The notes: generated by a model from the letters alone, not told the origin. Counted from the stretch's first letter, positions 15,649 to 24,859 are shown. The stretch is 64,000 nucleotides of DNA from an uncultured Parabacteroides sp. (GCA_934718155.1 CAKUZF010000013.1:5100-69099); one strand, 5' to 3'. A program made the numbers and translations.

Positions 15649-18117
15649 TTAGAACTGCGGATGCTCCACCTTCTCATCAAGCAGTGCGAGGTCGATCACC
15701 TGGTGGATTTCGTCCACGTAATGGAAGTTGAGCCCCTTCAGATAGTCAGGCTTTATCTCGAGGATGTCGCGCTCGTTCTCGCGGCAAAGGATAATCTCGG
15801 TAATGCCAGCACGCTTGGCTGCCAAAATCTTCTCGCGGATGCCACCTACGGGAAGCACCTTGCCGCGAAGCGTGATCTCGCCCGTCATGGCCAACTGTTG
15901 ACGCACCTTACGCTGCGTGAATGCCGAGACCAACGAGGTGGCCATGGTAATGCCGGCGCTCGGGCCATCCTTGGGGATAGCTCCCTCGGGCACGTGGATA
16001 TGCACGTTCCACTGCTCAAACAGCTGCTCATCAATGCCGAAGAGGTCGGCGTGGGCACGGATATACTGCAGGGCGATAATGGCCGACTCCTTCATCACGT
16101 CGCCCAAATTGCCAGTCAGGGTGAGCTTCTCACCCTTGCCCTTGCTGAGGCTCGACTCGATGAAGAGGATCTCGCCGCCAACGGCCGTCCAAGCCAATCC
16201 AGTGACCACACCCGCATAGTCGTTGCCTTGATACTTATCGCGCGTGTAGCGTGGGGCACCAAGATAGTCGCTGCTCTCCAGATCTGACACCTTCATAGTG
16301 AGAGGCAACGGCTGTTTCAGCGCCAGCCGCTTAGCCAGTTTACGCATGATGGTGGCCAATCGCTTATCAAGCTCACGCACACCGCTCTCGCGGGTGTACG
16401 ACTCGATGATGGTCTGAATCGTCTTCTTCGGGAAGCGCACGCAGCCCAGCGGCAATCCGTGATCAGCCAGTCCCTTAGGGATAAGGTAACGCTGGGCAAT
16501 CTCGATCTTCTCCTCGGTGACGTAGCCGCTCACCTCGATCAGCTCCATGCGGTCGAGCAGGGGTTGCGAGATGGAGGAGATATTGTTGGCCGTCGCAATG
16601 AAAAGAATCTGGCTCAGGTCGTAGTCGAGGTCGAGGTAGTTGTCGTGGAAGGTGTTGTTCTGCTCCGGATCGAGCACCTCCAGCAAAGCCGATGCCGGAT
16701 CGCCACGGAAATCAGCCGAGACCTTGTCGATCTCGTCGAGCACAAAGACGGGGTTGGACGAGCCCGCCTTCTGCAAGCCATGCAGGATGCGTCCGCACAT
16801 CGCGCCGAGATAAGTGCGTCGGTGTCCGCGAATCTCAGCCTCGTCGTGCATGCCACCAAGCGAGATGCGCACATACTGACGGCTCAACGCATCGGCGATA
16901 GAGCGTCCCAACGAGGTTTTTCCTACACCGGGAGGGCCATAGAGGCAGAGAATGGGGGCCTTCATGTTGCCCTTGAGCTTAAGCACGGCCAGGTGTTCGA
17001 TAATGCGTTCCTTCACCTTCTCCAGGCCGTAGTGGTCGTAGTCGAGGATGCGTTTCGCCCGGCCAAGGTCGTAGTCGTCGGAGGTATAGTATTTCCAAGG
17101 CAACGAGAGGATGGTGTTGATATATTGTAGCTGCACGGAATAGTCGGGGCTCTGCGGGTTGAGGCGTTCGAGTTTCCTCATCTCCTTCTCGAACGACTGC
17201 TGTATCGATTCAGGCCAAGACTTATCAGAGGCCTTGTCGTAAAGCTCAGCAATAATGTCATCGCCGGGCTTATCGCCCAGCTCGGCCTGCATGTTCTTGA
17301 TCTGCTGGCGCAGGAAGTACTCCTTCTGCTGCTGGTCGAGATCAGCCTGTGTCTTCATCTCGACGGAGGCCCTCAACTGCTCGATCTGCAGGAGCACTTT
17401 AAGGTCTTTCAAGAGGCGCATGGCGCGCTCCTGATAGTCGCCGCACTCCAACAGCGCCTGCTTCTCGCTCGGCGTGAAGTCGAAGTTACAGCAGGGGAAG
17501 TTCACCTGATAGATGACGTTCTTAATATTCTTGATCGAGCGTACCAGTTCGGGAGACGCTTTGCCTTGCTCCGTGAACAGCTGCAGACTCAGTTCCTTGA
17601 TGCGTGCCAAGGCCATGCCAAACTCGCTATCCTTGCGTGCGCTGGGCATATTTTCGCCATCAAGCGCTTGCTTACCGATCAGATAAGGCTCGTCAGTCAC
17701 CAGGTCTTCCAGAATGAAACGAGCTTTGCCCTGCAGCAACACCGTGGTCGTGCCGTCGGGCAAATCAAACTTACGGATTACCTGAGCAATCGTACCATAT
17801 TTATAGAGATCTTCAGCGCCTGGATTATCCGTGTCGGCCTGCTTTTGGCAAACGACACCAATCAAGATCTTATCCTTTATGGCTTTGTCAATCAAGGCCT
17901 GCGATTTATCACGGCCAATCATAACCGACATTACAACGCCGGGAAAAAGCACCATGTTGCGCAACGGCAAAATAGGAACTTTTCTTTCAAGCAGCTCTAA
18001 ACCAAGCTTGAAATCTTCATTCTTATCACAATCAGTCATGATAGGCAGCATAGTGCTAAACGCCTCCGATATATCTGCCATCGCTTGTTCTGTAAAACGA
18101 TTTTTCTTGTTGTTCAT
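15649..18117 (-). CDS. lon: ATP-dependent protease Lon
   Basis: Lon degrades misfolded and regulatory proteins in the cytoplasm. The 822-residue protein has the N-terminal substrate-recognition domain (VPILPLRNMVLFPG from about residue 47), a coiled-coil linker, the AAA+ module with Walker A GPPGVGKT (394-401) and Walker B VFVLDEIDK, the sensor region, and the S16 protease domain with catalytic Ser720 (GPSAGIT) and Lys763 (GIREKILAAKRAG). All catalytic residues are present and the length is normal for Bacteroidetes Lon. The start at 18117 was kept; MADISEAF 12 codons later is an alternative. A -7 box (TATCTTTG on the minus strand, 18199-18206) lies upstream. Confidence 0.97.
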   Translation of the reverse strand: MNNKKNRFTEQAMADISEAFSTMLPIMTDCDKNEDFKLGLELLERKVPILPLRNMVLFPGVVMSVMIGRDKSQALIDKAIKDKILIGVVCQKQADTDNPGAEDLYKYGTIAQVIRKFDLPDGTTTVLLQGKARFILEDLVTDEPYLIGKQALDGENMPSARKDSEFGMALARIKELSLQLFTEQGKASPELVRSIKNIKNVIYQVNFPCCNFDFTPSEKQALLECGDYQERAMRLLKDLKVLLQIEQLRASVEMKTQADLDQQQKEYFLRQQIKNMQAELGDKPGDDIIAELYDKASDKSWPESIQQSFEKEMRKLERLNPQSPDYSVQLQYINTILSLPWKYYTSDDYDLGRAKRILDYDHYGLEKVKERIIEHLAVLKLKGNMKAPILCLYGPPGVGKTSLGRSIADALSRQYVRISLGGMHDEAEIRGHRRTYLGAMCGRILHGLQKAGSSNPVFVLDEIDKVSADFRGDPASALLEVLDPEQNNTFHDNYLDLDYDLSQILFIATANNISSISQPLLDRMELIEVSGYVTEEKIEIAQRYLIPKGLADHGLPLGCVRFPKKTIQTIIESYTRESGVRELDKRLATIMRKLAKRLALKQPLPLTMKVSDLESSDYLGAPRYTRDKYQGNDYAGVVTGLAWTAVGGEILFIESSLSKGKGEKLTLTGNLGDVMKESAIIALQYIRAHADLFGIDEQLFEQWNVHIHVPEGAIPKDGPSAGITMATSLVSAFTQRKVRQQLAMTGEITLRGKVLPVGGIREKILAAKRAGITEIILCRENERDILEIKPDYLKGLNFHYVDEIHQVIDLALLDEKVEHPQF

Positions 18118-18198
18118 ATGTTTTAGCTAAACGCATACTCTTCACTTGCCTCGGTATGCTTCTACGTAAAGTGTACTTTTTCTGCAATAACGCGGTGT

Positions 18199-18206
18199 CA
18201 AAGATA
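18199..18206 (-). promoter_or_regulatory. -7 promoter box for lon
   Basis: The minus strand reads TATCTTTG (consensus), 81 bp upstream of the lon start; no heat-shock-type operator (CIRCE) was seen in the gap. Confidence 0.5.
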
Positions 18207-18227
18207 CGCTTTTTGTTTGAATATGCG

Positions 18228-18235
18228 TACATTCG
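18228..18235 (+). promoter_or_regulatory. -7-like box for trmN6
   Basis: TACATTCG fits seven of eight consensus positions and lies 22 bp before the chosen ATG at 18258. It supports that start over the longer frame beginning at 18156. Confidence 0.45.
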
Positions 18236-18257
18236 CAGCTTTAAATACAATATTTAT

Positions 18258-18974
18258 ATGGCAAATCCCTTTTTCCGCTTCAAACAGTTCACCGTGTGGC
18301 ACGACCAATGCGCCATGAAGGTGGGAACCGACGGCGCCTTGTTGGGCGCATGGGTCAGACTCAAGGCAACAGATCGTTTCCTGCTCGACGTGGGCACAGG
18401 CAGCGGATTGATAGCCTTGATGATGGCCCAGCGCAGCCAGGCCCTGATTGATGCGATCGACATCGACCAACCAGCCTGCCAACAGGCGGCCGAAAATGCC
18501 CGCCGCTCCCCCTTCGCCGGACGAATCGCCGTTCACCACAAGGCCCTGACCGACTATGAGCCGCAGGAAGACAGACGCTACGACCTGATTGCCTCCAATC
18601 CGCCCTATTTCATCCAATCGCTCAAGTGTCCCAACGCCGCACGCAGCCACGCGCGCCACGCCGACAGCCTGACGCTGCCCAGCCTGCTGGCCGACAGCTC
18701 ACGCTTACTGGCACCCGAAGGGCGCATCGCCCTGGTCCTCCCCTTCGATCAGCGGGAGGCCTTACTGGAAGAGGCAAAGGCGCAAGGGCTCTATGCTCAG
18801 CGGGAGACGCACGTCAGCTCCCGGCTGAACCTGCCTCCCAAGCGTCTCTTAATCGAGTTGGGGCAGCAGCCTGTCGAGACGCTCATCGACAGCCTCGCTA
18901 TCGAGGCCGACGAGAGCCGCCGCTACACAAGCGAGTTCATCGCCTTAGAGCGACCCTATTACCTGAAGATATAA
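18258..18974 (+). CDS. trmN6: tRNA1(Val) (adenine(37)-N6)-methyltransferase (YfiC/TrmN6)
   Basis: This S-adenosylmethionine-dependent enzyme methylates N6 of A37 in tRNA-Val. The 238-residue protein starts FFRFKQFTVWHDQCAMKVGTDGALLGAW, the conserved YfiC opening. It continues with motif I LDVGTGSGLIALMMAQR, the acidic IDIDQPA and the catalytic NPPYF typical of N6-adenine methyltransferases. The start MANPFFRF at 18258 was chosen because homology begins there and a -7-like box lies just upstream. Its 3' end overlaps the convergent lipid-kinase gene by 16 bp, so the two mRNAs are antisense at their ends. Confidence 0.92.
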   Translation: MANPFFRFKQFTVWHDQCAMKVGTDGALLGAWVRLKATDRFLLDVGTGSGLIALMMAQRSQALIDAIDIDQPACQQAAENARRSPFAGRIAVHHKALTDYEPQEDRRYDLIASNPPYFIQSLKCPNAARSHARHADSLTLPSLLADSSRLLAPEGRIALVLPFDQREALLEEAKAQGLYAQRETHVSSRLNLPPKRLLIELGQQPVETLIDSLAIEADESRRYTSEFIALERPYYLKI

Positions 18975-19930
18975 GGAAGACGGCGGTCGAAGAAATGGGT
19001 CACCTCTTCAAAGAAATGGTGCACCTCTTTCTTGAAGGATACTACCGCCGGAGTGATGACACGCAGCGAACGAGGGTCCATCGTGATCTCGATACGGCTA
19101 TCAGCCATGACGGGCTCTCCGTCGAGATGCATCACGCCAGGCTGCTGGCGAATGATGGTCACCTGCTTGGCTTTCATCGTTTTGATCTTACTGTTGCGGT
19201 CGATCTGACGCGTGAAGAGCTGGATGGCCAAGGGAGCAATATCCAAGGGGGTGAAGGGAGCAAGAATCGTGATGTCCATCTGTCCATCCTCCACATTGGC
19301 GTGCGGGGCGATATAGGCGTTATTGCCATACTGGGATGCGTTGGCGCAAGCCACCAGGAAAGCCTTTTCCTTGATGGTCTGATGGTCGATTTGCAACTCG
19401 TAAGGCTCTGGTTTATAACTTAGATACTCCTCAACAGTGCTTTTTATATAGGTAAGGGAGCCTCGGCGTCGCTGGCCAGCGAACTTCTGGCTCACCGCAG
19501 CATCGAAGCCCACGCCACAGGTGCAGAAGAACACCCGCCCGTTCGCCTGACAGCAATCTATCGTAGAGGTATGCCCCTCGGCAATCAGGTCGAGTGCCCG
19601 GTGCGCATCCATCGGGATGTGCAACTCGCGCGCCAATCCGTTGCCCGATCCCTTCGGGATGATGCCCAAAGTCGCATCGGCATGCACCATGGCCCGAGCA
19701 ATCTCGTTGATTGTCCCGTCGCCACCCACAGCTATAATGATATCCACCTTCTCATCGAGGGCTTGGCGTGTAAGCTCACTGGCATGGCCTGGATACTGCG
19801 TGAACGAGATCGTCAAAGCAAAGCCCTTCGCCTTACACATATCTTGGATCATCCTGGGAATCTTTCGCTTAGATCCCACACCTGAGATCGGATTAATGAT
19901 CGCTTGCACTGATGTCTTTGTTTCGCTCAT
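18959..19930 (-). CDS. YegS/DagK-family lipid kinase
   Basis: The protein has the diacylglycerol-kinase catalytic fold: INPISGVGSKRK at the N-terminus, the nucleotide loop VGGDGTINEIARAMV, GIIPKGSGNGLAREL and the C-terminal beta-sandwich ending near MHLDGEPVM. Family members phosphorylate diacylglycerol or sphingosine-like lipids at the inner membrane. The start MSETKTSV at 19930 (323 residues) was chosen because the longer frame to 19999 crosses a consensus -7 box (19958-19965). It is divergent from a serine palmitoyltransferase gene, which makes a sphingoid-base or ceramide substrate worth considering; that is inference only. Its 3' end overlaps trmN6. Confidence 0.88.
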   Translation of the reverse strand: MSETKTSVQAIINPISGVGSKRKIPRMIQDMCKAKGFALTISFTQYPGHASELTRQALDEKVDIIIAVGGDGTINEIARAMVHADATLGIIPKGSGNGLARELHIPMDAHRALDLIAEGHTSTIDCCQANGRVFFCTCGVGFDAAVSQKFAGQRRRGSLTYIKSTVEEYLSYKPEPYELQIDHQTIKEKAFLVACANASQYGNNAYIAPHANVEDGQMDITILAPFTPLDIAPLAIQLFTRQIDRNSKIKTMKAKQVTIIRQQPGVMHLDGEPVMADSRIEITMDPRSLRVITPAVVSFKKEVHHFFEEVTHFFDRRLPYIFR

Positions 19931-19957
19931 GTATGCTTTAGTTTCCAATTCAGGGCA

Positions 19958-19965
19958 CAAAAATA
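19958..19965 (-). promoter_or_regulatory. -7 promoter box for the lipid kinase gene
   Basis: The minus strand reads TATTTTTG, a perfect consensus match, 27 bp upstream of the start at 19930. Confidence 0.6.
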
Positions 19966-20018
19966 ACGCTTTTGCGAAACTTTTAAAGCATAAACACATC
20001 CATTCGTGATTTTTTTAT

Positions 20019-20026
20019 TACTTTTG
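20019..20026 (+). promoter_or_regulatory. -7 promoter box for the serine palmitoyltransferase gene
   Basis: TACTTTTG is a perfect match and precedes a leader of about 85 nt. Confidence 0.6.
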
Positions 20027-20116
20027 CGCCCATATTTGCTTGCCCACGTTACGCACGCAAGCTTATGGCAAAGTTTGATTAGGAATTAGAAAAATCATTC
20101 TCTTTATATACAAAAT

Positions 20117-21304
20117 ATGAAACTTTTACAAGAGAAACTATCAAAGTACGATGCGCCTCAAAGAGCAATGGCCATGGGTATCTACCCCTACTTTCGTGAG
20201 ATTCAGAGCGACCAAGACACAGAAGTAATCATCAACGGCAAAAAGGTGTTGATGTTTGGTTCTAACGCATACCTGGGTTTGACAAACCATCCGAAAGTCA
20301 AAGAGGCAGCGATTGAGGCTGTCAAGAAGTATGGTACGGGTTGCGCAGGTTCAAGATTCTTGAACGGCACCCTGGATTTGCATATTCAATTAGAGAAAAG
20401 ACTGGCCGAGTTCGTAGGCAAAGAGGATGCGATCGTCTATTCAACAGGTTTCCAAGTGAACCTGGGCGTTGTGTCATGCCTGACCGGACGCGAAGACTAC
20501 ATCTTGTGGGACGAGTTGGATCACGCCTCAATCATCGAGGGACACCGCCTCTCCTTCTCCACCAAATTGAAGTATAAGCACAACGACATGGAGTCGCTCG
20601 AGAAACAACTCCAGAAGTGCGAGCCCGACAAGGTGAAGCTGATCGTGACCGACGGTGTGTTCAGCATGGAGGGCGACGTAGCGAAACTGCCCGAGATCGT
20701 CGCTTTGGCGAAGAAGTATAATGCCAGCATCATGGTCGATGAGGCACACGGCATCGGCGTATTCGGCAAGCAGGGTCGAGGCACATGCGACCACTTTGGC
20801 GTAGCGAAAGATGTAGACCTGATCATGGGTACATTCAGCAAGTCGTTCGCCTCTATCGGTGGATTCATCGCAGCCGACGAGTCAATCATCAACTACCTGC
20901 GCCACCACTCACGCTCCTACATCTTCAGCGCCAGCAACACGCCTGCCGCTACAGCAGCCGCTAACGCCGCTTTGGACATCATGATGAACGAGCCGGAGCG
21001 CATCCAGCATTTGTGGGACTTGACACACTACGCACTGGACGGCTTCCGCCAGATGGGTTGCGAGATTGGCAACACCTCTACACCGATCATCCCGCTGTTC
21101 ATCCGCGACAACGACCTGACCTTCTTGATCACGAAGGAATTGTTCGACGCTGGCGTATTCGTCAATCCGGTCGTAGCACCGGCAGTGGCTTCAGAAGACA
21201 CGTTGATCCGCTTCTCGCTGATGGCTACACACAAAAAGGAGCAGCTCGACTACGCTTTGGAGACAATCCACAAGGTGTTCAAGCAGCATGGATTGGTAGA
21301 TTAA
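20117..21304 (+). CDS. spt: Serine palmitoyltransferase (alpha-oxoamine synthase family)
   Basis: SPT condenses L-serine with a fatty acyl-CoA to 3-ketosphinganine, the first step of sphingolipid synthesis, using pyridoxal phosphate. The 395-residue protein has the alpha-oxoamine synthase features GSNAYLGLTNHP, GTGCAGSRFLNGTLDLH, DELDHASIIEG, DGVFSMEGD, DEAHGIGVFG and the PLP-lysine motif TFSKSFASIGG (Lys242). The sequence closely resembles the SPT of Bacteroides and Porphyromonas rather than glycine C-acetyltransferase; the related enzymes KBL and BioF are the alternatives. It is a single-gene unit with its own promoter and a strong terminator at 21341. A divergent lipid kinase lies upstream. 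Confidence 0.9.
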   Translation: MKLLQEKLSKYDAPQRAMAMGIYPYFREIQSDQDTEVIINGKKVLMFGSNAYLGLTNHPKVKEAAIEAVKKYGTGCAGSRFLNGTLDLHIQLEKRLAEFVGKEDAIVYSTGFQVNLGVVSCLTGREDYILWDELDHASIIEGHRLSFSTKLKYKHNDMESLEKQLQKCEPDKVKLIVTDGVFSMEGDVAKLPEIVALAKKYNASIMVDEAHGIGVFGKQGRGTCDHFGVAKDVDLIMGTFSKSFASIGGFIAADESIINYLRHHSRSYIFSASNTPAATAAANAALDIMMNEPERIQHLWDLTHYALDGFRQMGCEIGNTSTPIIPLFIRDNDLTFLITKELFDAGVFVNPVVAPAVASEDTLIRFSLMATHKKEQLDYALETIHKVFKQHGLVD

Positions 21305-21340
21305 AGAAAAATACGATCCTTTATATTCGCACGAGCGAAA

Positions 21341-21384
21341 CAACGAAGGGCAGCCACGCAAAGGCTGCCCTTCGTTGTTTTTCC
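21341..21384 (+). terminator. Terminator of the serine palmitoyltransferase gene
   Basis: A perfect 16-bp stem (CAACGAAGGGCAGCC side with GGCTGCCCTTCGTTG) and a short loop are followed by a T-rich tract, 37 bp after the stop codon. Confidence 0.92.
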
Positions 21385-21417
21385 ACTTCTCAACCCATGA
21401 AATCCCGTTTTTTTTCT

Positions 21418-21425
21418 TAAATTCG
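21418..21425 (+). promoter_or_regulatory. -7-like box for ricT-gldH
   Basis: TAAATTCG fits seven of eight consensus positions and lies 36 bp before the ATG at 21461. Confidence 0.4.
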
Positions 21426-21460
21426 CGCATTTCAGGTAAACTGAACACAGTTAATTAGCA

Positions 21461-22951
21461 ATGGATTTCATCTTAGATAAAAGCAGTAGCCACATGGGCT
21501 GCAAAGGTTGCAGCAAACGGCAAGATCATAAATTAAATGTATATGACTGGTTGTGTGACGTGCCCGATGCCGAGAACGCCACCGACTATGTGGAGGTACA
21601 GTTCAAAAACACCCGCAAGGGATATTTTCTGAACAGCAACAAGATTCCCTTGGAGAAAGGCGATGTCGTGGCCGTAGAATCCACCACTGGGCATGACATA
21701 GGCACAGTTTCGCTGACAGGCAAACTGGTGCTTCTGCAAATGCGCAAGAACAACACCCGGCAAGATACGCCCCCGAAGCAGATCTATCGGAAAGCGAAGC
21801 CTTCAGACATCGAGAAATACAAGGAGGCAAAGGCCAAAGAGCACAGCACAATGATTCGCTCACGCCAAATCGCAGCCGACTTGGGACTGAACATGAAGAT
21901 TGGCGACGTGGAGTATCAAGGCGATGGCAACAAGGCCATCTTCTACTACATCGCCGATGAGCGTGTTGATTTCCGCCAACTGATTAAGGTGCTGGCAGAG
22001 ACTTTCCATATCCGTGTGGAGATGAAACAGATCGGCGCACGCCAAGAGGCGGGTCGCATTGGCGGTATCGGCCCGTGTGGCCGAGAGCTTTGTTGCTCCA
22101 CTTGGATGAGCAGCTTCAACTCCGTATCGACCGTTGCCGCTCGCCTGCAAGACATCTCGTTGAACCCTCAGAAGCTGGCCGGACAGTGCGCAAAGCTGAA
22201 GTGCTGCATCAACTTCGAAGTGGATTCCTACGTGGAGGCTTTGAAACGTCTGCCTTCGAAGGAGATCACCTTGGAGACGAAAGACAACACCTACTATCAT
22301 TTCAAAACAGATGTATTCAAGGCCGAGATTACCTACTCGACCGATAAGTCGATAGCGGCCAACCTAATCACGATTCCCGCCTCACGGGTGTTCGAGGTGC
22401 TGCATCTCAACAAGAAGGGCATCAAGCCCCTCTCTTTAGAGAGCGATGAGAAGCCACAGACGAACAAACGAGATGCGCAAGACATCTTAGGCCAAGAGAG
22501 CGTGACACGCTTCGACTCTGAAGGAGGTAAAAAGAAAAAGAAGAAACGCAAGAGCGATAAGAACAACGGCGGAGGTAGCAACAATCCTTCGAACGGAGCG
22601 AAGCGCCCCGAGAAGGCTGAAGCCGCTAACAACAGTCCGAAGGCGACCGACAACGGCACCGATGCAAACGAGAAAGGAGAAAATCCCAATCCGAATAAGC
22701 CTAACAGAAGGAACAACAACCGACGTCCGAAGAATGGCAATCGAGAGGGAGGAAACAAAGAGGGAAACAACCGCGAGGGCAACAACCGAGAAGAGGGCAA
22801 CAACAACCCTAACAGCGAGAACCGCAGAAACCGTGAGCGCAATCGCGGAAACGGCAACCGCCCAAAGCAGCAACCCAAGCCTGCGCAACCCGCACAACCC
22901 TCTCAACCCAAAGCAAACGAAGCAAAGGATGCAAAGGATGCAAAAGAGTAA
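21461..22951 (+). CDS. PSP1-domain protein (RicT/YaaT-like) with basic, Asn-rich tail
   Basis: The first 300 residues form the PSP1 domain. Conserved Cys clusters are visible: MGCKGCSKR near the start, GIGPCGRELCCSTW and AGQCAKLKCCINFE in the middle. In Bacillus subtilis the homologue RicT/YaaT is part of an iron-sulfur-containing complex that helps RNase Y mature mRNAs. The function in Bacteroidales is not established. The last 150 residues are very different: a low-complexity tail of Lys/Arg, Asn, Gly, Pro and Gln, with KKKKKKRK and repeated GNNRE/NREGN units. This tail probably binds RNA, which fits an RNA-processing role (inference). The gene overlaps the start of gldH by about 14 bp. Confidence 0.85.
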   Translation: MDFILDKSSSHMGCKGCSKRQDHKLNVYDWLCDVPDAENATDYVEVQFKNTRKGYFLNSNKIPLEKGDVVAVESTTGHDIGTVSLTGKLVLLQMRKNNTRQDTPPKQIYRKAKPSDIEKYKEAKAKEHSTMIRSRQIAADLGLNMKIGDVEYQGDGNKAIFYYIADERVDFRQLIKVLAETFHIRVEMKQIGARQEAGRIGGIGPCGRELCCSTWMSSFNSVSTVAARLQDISLNPQKLAGQCAKLKCCINFEVDSYVEALKRLPSKEITLETKDNTYYHFKTDVFKAEITYSTDKSIAANLITIPASRVFEVLHLNKKGIKPLSLESDEKPQTNKRDAQDILGQESVTRFDSEGGKKKKKKRKSDKNNGGGSNNPSNGAKRPEKAEAANNSPKATDNGTDANEKGENPNPNKPNRRNNNRRPKNGNREGGNKEGNNREGNNREEGNNNPNSENRRNRERNRGNGNRPKQQPKPAQPAQPSQPKANEAKDAKDAKE

Positions 22952-23417
22952 AAGAGGTAAATGGTTACCTCTGATTGGAATGAGTGGATTACTGGCAGCA
23001 TGCACGCAGCCGGTAATCTACGACCAGTTCCAATCCATCGAGGGCAACCAGTGGGAAAGGGGAAAAGTATATTACTTCACATTCAACATCGAAGACAACC
23101 GCATCCCCTACGACCTGACATTGGCCATCCGCAACAACAACAAGTATCCCTATCAGAACCTTTGGCTCTTCTACAACGAAGAGCCGCCTATCGGTGCGCT
23201 CAAAAGAGACACCATAGAGTGCATGCTCGCCGACGACTATGGCAAATGGTATGGAACGGGCATCTCGCTCTACCTCTCCTCCTTTCCGCTGCGCACACAC
23301 TACTACTTCCCCTATCCGGGGCAATACACCTATAGTTTCCAACAGGGTATGCGCGCCAATGAGCTGACAGGTGTGCAAGAGATCGGGCTGAACATCACGC
23401 CCTCAAAGGGGGATTAA
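22938..23417 (+). CDS. gldH: Gliding-motility-type lipoprotein GldH
   Basis: The 159-residue product is a lipoprotein: MQKSKRGKWLPLIGMSGLLAAC with the lipobox LAAC (Cys22). The mature part resembles GldH, with YDQFQSIEGNQW near the start and an eight-stranded beta-rich body. In Flavobacterium johnsoniae GldH is needed for gliding, but in non-gliding Bacteroidales the gene is kept next to the PSP1 gene, so its name does not prove gliding or type IX secretion here. An ATG three codons upstream (22929) is an alternative start. Both starts overlap the PSP1 coding end, so translation is probably coupled. The 3' end overlaps rodA (minus strand) by 4 bp. Confidence 0.82.
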   Translation: MQKSKRGKWLPLIGMSGLLAACTQPVIYDQFQSIEGNQWERGKVYYFTFNIEDNRIPYDLTLAIRNNNKYPYQNLWLFYNEEPPIGALKRDTIECMLADDYGKWYGTGISLYLSSFPLRTHYYFPYPGQYTYSFQQGMRANELTGVQEIGLNITPSKGD

Positions 23418-24859
23418 CGCTCCTTCCGCGAAGCATCTAATCGCAAGAATATAAAAAGCAAGGTGGTGAATCCCCACAAAGAGGAGCCGCCATAGCTGAA
23501 GAAGGGCAAGGGAATACCAATCACCGGGGTCAAACCGGTCACCATGCCCACATTAATCGCCAAGTGGAAGATAAAGATAGAGGCCACACTATAGCCATAC
23601 ACCCGGCTGAACACGCTGTCTTGCCGTTCGGCCAACACGATCAAACGCAAGATAAAGAAGCCAAACAAAAGCAACACGGCCGTTGATCCCACGAAGCCTT
23701 GCTCCTCGCCCACCGTGCAGAAGATGAAGTCGGTATCCTGTTCGGGGACATACTTCAACTTTGTCTGCGTTCCATTAAGGAAGCCCTTACCCATCAAACC
23801 ACCAGAGCCAATGGCTATCTTCGACTGATTCACGTTATAGCCCGCCCCGCTCGGATCGTCCTCCAGGCCCAGCGACACCTTGATGCGCACCTGCTGATGG
23901 GGCTCCAAGATCTCATTGAACACATAGTCTACCGAAAAGAGAAAAGCCAATGAGCCCACGGCAAACAGAGCAATCAGCACATAATGGATCACCCAATTAT
24001 GAAGTGAGAGGTAGAGCATATAGCCAACAAACGCAAGCACCAATCCTATCGACACCCAAGCGAAATTGACAGGCATAAACAGAGACACGATAACGGATGC
24101 GCCCAAGGCAACCACCGAAGTTCCAGCCATAATCTTCACGGCCAAGGCATCCTTGCGCTCGACCCAGACCAACAACATCGTGATCAGCCCGATCAGGCAC
24201 GACACGATCAACTGCCCCAAGGGAGTGACTCCAACCACCACATCGGCATACTTCATGGCCGTCACGAAGAAGGCAACCGCACAAACACCGATCAGCAAGA
24301 TATAGCCGCTCATACCCTCGCGATAGAGCATCAAGAAAAAGGCCAAGTAGACCAAGGCCGAGCCCGTTTCGCGCTGCAACATAATGCAAATCATGGGGGT
24401 GAATATCAAGAGCATGACGCGCAAGAAGTTCTTCCAGTTCGTCAGCTGAAAACCATAGCCTCCCATCAGTTTTGCCACCGCCAAGGCCGTGGCAAACTTA
24501 GCCAACTCAGCTGGCTGGAAACGCAACGGGCCAATCACCAGCCAGGAATGAGAGCCTTTGATGTTGGGGGCCACAAAGATCGTCACCACCAGCAAGGCCA
24601 AGACAGCCGCATAGATCAAATAGGCGAAAACATCGAAAAAGTCGCTCTCTAACATTAAGATGACAAAGATGATAGCCACCGACGTAGCGATCCAAATCAG
24701 CTGCATACCCGGACGGCCCGACGGATCGATAAAGCTCACATCGTCAAAGGCATAGCTCGCTCCGCAGATCGTGAACCAACCCGCTACAACCATCAGCACG
24801 TAAAGCATGATGGTGAACCAGTCTACCGATTTCCATATCTCAGTCTTTCTATAACGCAT
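23414..24859 (-). CDS. rodA: Rod shape-determining glycosyltransferase RodA
   Basis: RodA is the SEDS-family peptidoglycan polymerase of the elongasome and works with PBP2 in the inner membrane. The 481-residue protein has about ten membrane helices. SEDS signatures are visible: LVIGPLRFQPAELAKFATAL near the N-terminus and, near the C-terminus, PEQDTDFIFCTVGEEQGFVG and GMVTGLTPVIGIPLPFFSYGGSS. It is about 100 residues longer than E. coli RodA because of extra hydrophobic segments in the middle, which is common in Bacteroidetes. It is the last gene of the mreB-mreC-mreD-PBP2-rodA run and overlaps the PBP2 gene by 11 bp. Confidence 0.95.
   Translation of the reverse strand: MRYRKTEIWKSVDWFTIMLYVLMVVAGWFTICGASYAFDDVSFIDPSGRPGMQLIWIATSVAIIFVILMLESDFFDVFAYLIYAAVLALLVVTIFVAPNIKGSHSWLVIGPLRFQPAELAKFATALAVAKLMGGYGFQLTNWKNFLRVMLLIFTPMICIMLQRETGSALVYLAFFLMLYREGMSGYILLIGVCAVAFFVTAMKYADVVVGVTPLGQLIVSCLIGLITMLLVWVERKDALAVKIMAGTSVVALGASVIVSLFMPVNFAWVSIGLVLAFVGYMLYLSLHNWVIHYVLIALFAVGSLAFLFSVDYVFNEILEPHQQVRIKVSLGLEDDPSGAGYNVNQSKIAIGSGGLMGKGFLNGTQTKLKYVPEQDTDFIFCTVGEEQGFVGSTAVLLLFGFFILRLIVLAERQDSVFSRVYGYSVASIFIFHLAINVGMVTGLTPVIGIPLPFFSYGGSSLWGFTTLLFIFLRLDASRKER

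Noticed and set aside
22938..23417. GldH as evidence for gliding motility or type IX secretion
   Set aside because: The gldH gene is kept beside the PSP1 gene in many non-gliding Bacteroidales, so it does not prove either system.
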